Assembly: GCF_002913225.1 (NCBI RefSeq)
Contig: NZ_PPAW01000040.1
Location: 124,001 to 188,000 of the forward strand
Length of the DNA: 64,000 bases
Source of the DNA: Campylobacter concisus
GTDB taxonomy: Bacteria > Campylobacterota > Campylobacteria > Campylobacterales > Campylobacteraceae
Direction: 5' to 3'
The notes beneath the pieces were generated by a model, which saw nothing but the letters and a program-made list of their open reading frames with translations, searched no databases and was not told the origin of the DNA. A program made the position numbers and the translations under genes. Below, piece after piece: positions 62,203 through 64,000 of this stretch (positions are counted from its first letter, which is position 1; each line of letters starts with the position of its first letter).

Positions 62203-64000
62203 ATGAATTTGCGTAGCATCTTAGTCAAGGTTTCAGCGATCATCGCTTTAGTTCTTGCCATTTGTATGGCTTGCTTTGTATTTTTTATATCAAACGTTTT
62301 GGAGCGTGAGATCAAAGAGGGGGTAAAAACCACCGTCAGGCAAAATGTTGCACTTGCGATGGACACAGTTGAGCTGTTTGATGAAGATAACGAAGACAAT
62401 GCAAAACTCTCTATGCATATCTTAAAAGAGGCTTTGGGTAACATAAGAACCACTAGCCAAACCATAAAAACAGAAAATGACGATGCTTTAGAGCTTATCT
62501 CAGATAAAATGGGCGTGTTAAATAACAACCACGAGATATCTGATAAGATCAAAAAGCTAACAAACGGCGGTATCCCAACTATCTTTGCAAAATCAGGCAA
62601 TGAATTTGCTGCTGTCTCTACTTCGCTTTTACTAGATGATGGCAGTAGAGCACTTGGTATGCTAAACAAAACGATATATCCAAAGATGATGAATAAAGAG
62701 ACGTATGTGGGGCCTCTAAACATTTTTGGTAGAAACTATATGTGTGTCTATGAGCCAGTCGTTCAAAACGGCGAAGTTGTAGCGGTTTTATTTATAGGTT
62801 ACGACTTCACTGAAGGCTTAGAAGATCTTCAAAAGACAATGGCACAAATGAAGTTAGGTGAGCGTGGCTACTTCTCTATCTTTAATACAAAGACAAATGT
62901 CTATGATATCCACCCAAAACTAGCCGGCAAAGCACCAGAAGGTCAGCTAAAAGATGTAGTTGATGACATAGTAAAAACTAAAGAAGGTGTCAAACTCATA
63001 AATGTTGATGGAGTTGAGAGAGTGGTTGCATTTGAGCCATTTGACAAGCTTAACTGGATAGTGCTTGGCTCAGCTGTGACAGATGACTTTTTAACACCTC
63101 AAAAAGTGGTTAGCAAAAACTTCATCATCGCAAGCATTATAGTTACCTTGCTTCTTATCATAGTATCTATCTTCTTGCTTAAAAAGCTAGTTGCAAATCC
63201 TATCGATAGACTAGGAGCAAATTTAAATGCTATAACATCTGACTTTACTCTTAAAATTCCAATCTACGGCAAAGACGAGATAGCTAAAATAAGCAATGAT
63301 ATAAATAACTTCATAGAGCGCATAAGAGTGCTTATAAGCGACACTAAAAACCTTTCAAGCGAAAATAGCTCAGTCGCAAATGAGCTAAGCTCTACCTCAC
63401 TTCAAACGGGCAAACGCGTAGAAGAATCAACCCAGATTGTTGAAGAGACAAATCAAAGATGTAAGTCTATGCAAGAAAGCATGAAAGAGTCTCTATCTAT
63501 AGCTCAAGCTGGTAAAGATGATCTTCAAAAGGCAAGCACTCATATAAAAACAGCAACTGACGCTATCAGAGCCCTATCATCTCAGATAGTTGATTCTGCT
63601 AATGTTGAAAATCAAATGGCTGGTAAGATCGAGCAGCTTAGCCGTGATGCTGAACAGGTTAAATCAGTCCTTGTTGTTATAAATGACATCGCAGATCAGA
63701 CAAACCTACTAGCACTTAACGCTGCCATAGAAGCAGCTCGTGCAGGCGAGCATGGACGTGGCTTTGCAGTCGTAGCTGATGAAGTTAGAAAGCTAGCTGA
63801 GAGAACTCAAAAATCTCTAACAGAGATAAACGCAACTATCAACGTTATCGTTCAAGCGATAAATGATAGTAGCGAGCAAATGGGTATCAACTCTAAGCAA
63901 ATTCAAGAGCTAACCCATGTAGCAAGCGACGTTGAAAAGACTATAAATGATATGAGCGAAACGATGAATAATGCCATAGCGATGTCTGATAAGACTATGC
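62203..64000 (+). CDS. Methyl-accepting chemotaxis protein (Cache type), 3' end outside the window
   Basis: Partial: 599 codons are visible and the gene runs off the end. It has a first membrane helix (residues about 9-28), a periplasmic sensor of roughly 275 residues of Cache3-Cache2 type ([21 protein letters not shown] in pieces, [29 protein letters not shown]), a second helix about 308-327 ([19 protein letters not shown]), a HAMP domain and the signalling domain whose conserved tip is [20 protein letters not shown]. Ligand unknown. Ribosome site GGAGGGATGAG precedes the ATG. Confidence 0.93.
   Translation, partial: MNLRSILVKVSAIIALVLAICMACFVFFISNVLEREIKEGVKTTVRQNVALAMDTVELFDEDNEDNAKLSMHILKEALGNIRTTSQTIKTENDDALELISDKMGVLNNNHEISDKIKKLTNGGIPTIFAKSGNEFAAVSTSLLLDDGSRALGMLNKTIYPKMMNKETYVGPLNIFGRNYMCVYEPVVQNGEVVAVLFIGYDFTEGLEDLQKTMAQMKLGERGYFSIFNTKTNVYDIHPKLAGKAPEGQLKDVVDDIVKTKEGVKLINVDGVERVVAFEPFDKLNWIVLGSAVTDDFLTPQKVVSKNFIIASIIVTLLLIIVSIFLLKKLVANPIDRLGANLNAITSDFTLKIPIYGKDEIAKISNDINNFIERIRVLISDTKNLSSENSSVANELSSTSLQTGKRVEESTQIVEETNQRCKSMQESMKESLSIAQAGKDDLQKASTHIKTATDAIRALSSQIVDSANVENQMAGKIEQLSRDAEQVKSVLVVINDIADQTNLLALNAAIEAARAGEHGRGFAVVADEVRKLAERTQKSLTEINATINVIVQAINDSSEQMGINSKQIQELTHVASDVEKTINDMSETMNNAIAMSDKTM

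Noticed and set aside
1-64000. tRNA, rRNA, CRISPR arrays, insertion sequences, prophage genes
   Set aside because: I looked for cloverleaf or rRNA-like sequence, regularly spaced repeats, transposases and phage structural genes and saw none; a tRNAscan and CRISPR search would settle this.

Overview
The window looks like a chromosomal segment of a Campylobacter, and gene content and order suggest a Campylobacter concisus-like, hydrogen-using species rather than C. jejuni. Reasons seen in the sequence: AT-rich DNA with TATAAT promoters and AAGGAG ribosome sites; an epsilonproteobacterial gene set (hydABCDE, hypBCDEA, NikR, MfrABE, OorDABC, monomeric Icd, a XerH-type single recombinase, flgH divergent from pta); and blocks that I recall from C. 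jejuni, such as dapA / M16 protease / pyrD / msbA / cysS / murJ opposite fapA-like / ruvA / ddl / murF. No rRNA, tRNA, CRISPR array or insertion sequence was recognised. Species identity is an inference.

Layout. Bases 1-6600 (minus strand): an aldehyde dehydrogenase; an operon of a methionine-rich MXKDX-repeat periplasmic protein with an OmpR-type regulator and histidine kinase; an AEC carrier; and an unrecognised 586-residue protein with an EF-hand loop behind a good FliA (sigma-28) promoter. Bases 6600-18530 (minus): a long, tightly packed housekeeping run for lipid, lysine, pyrimidine, lipid A and peptidoglycan precursor work (yggS, rseP, pgsA, a FabL-like reductase, dapA, M16 protease, pyrD, msbA, cysS, murJ). 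Bases 18650-25125 (plus): fapA-like, ruvA, ddl, an orphan Phd/YefM antitoxin-fold gene, an alpha/beta hydrolase, murF and a Sel1-like protein. Bases 25126-26396: a decayed stretch holding at least one frameshifted pseudogene and a membrane-protein remnant, next to the recombinase gene. Bases 26397-30026 (minus): pta-ackA-xerH, with flgH divergent behind a sigma-54 promoter.

Bases 31142-45256 form the nickel-hydrogenase island: hydABCDE and hypF, then nikR, a DUF2157/GDYXXLXY membrane pair of unknown role, then hypBCDEA. It encodes a complete membrane-bound uptake [NiFe] hydrogenase, its maturation machinery and a nickel regulator. An Abi-like HEPN protein follows directly after hypA. After asmA-like and mltG, bases 49492-55393 hold icd, mdh and oorDABC; the sucCD genes that I recall between mdh and oorD in C. 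jejuni are absent here. Bases 56284-59957 encode the periplasmic methylmenaquinol:fumarate reductase MfrABE. Together HydABC (hydrogen to quinone) and MfrABE (quinol to fumarate) form a plausible hydrogen-to-fumarate respiratory chain. The window ends with htpG and the 5' part of a Cache-domain chemoreceptor.

The points most worth a second look are the FliA-driven EF-hand protein, the MXKDX operon with an 11-bp-phased direct repeat, the HEPN gene and orphan antitoxin that share palindromic half-sites, the unexplained membrane pair inside the hydrogenase island, and a 21-bp inverted repeat upstream of htpG that has the geometry of an HspR (HAIR) operator.
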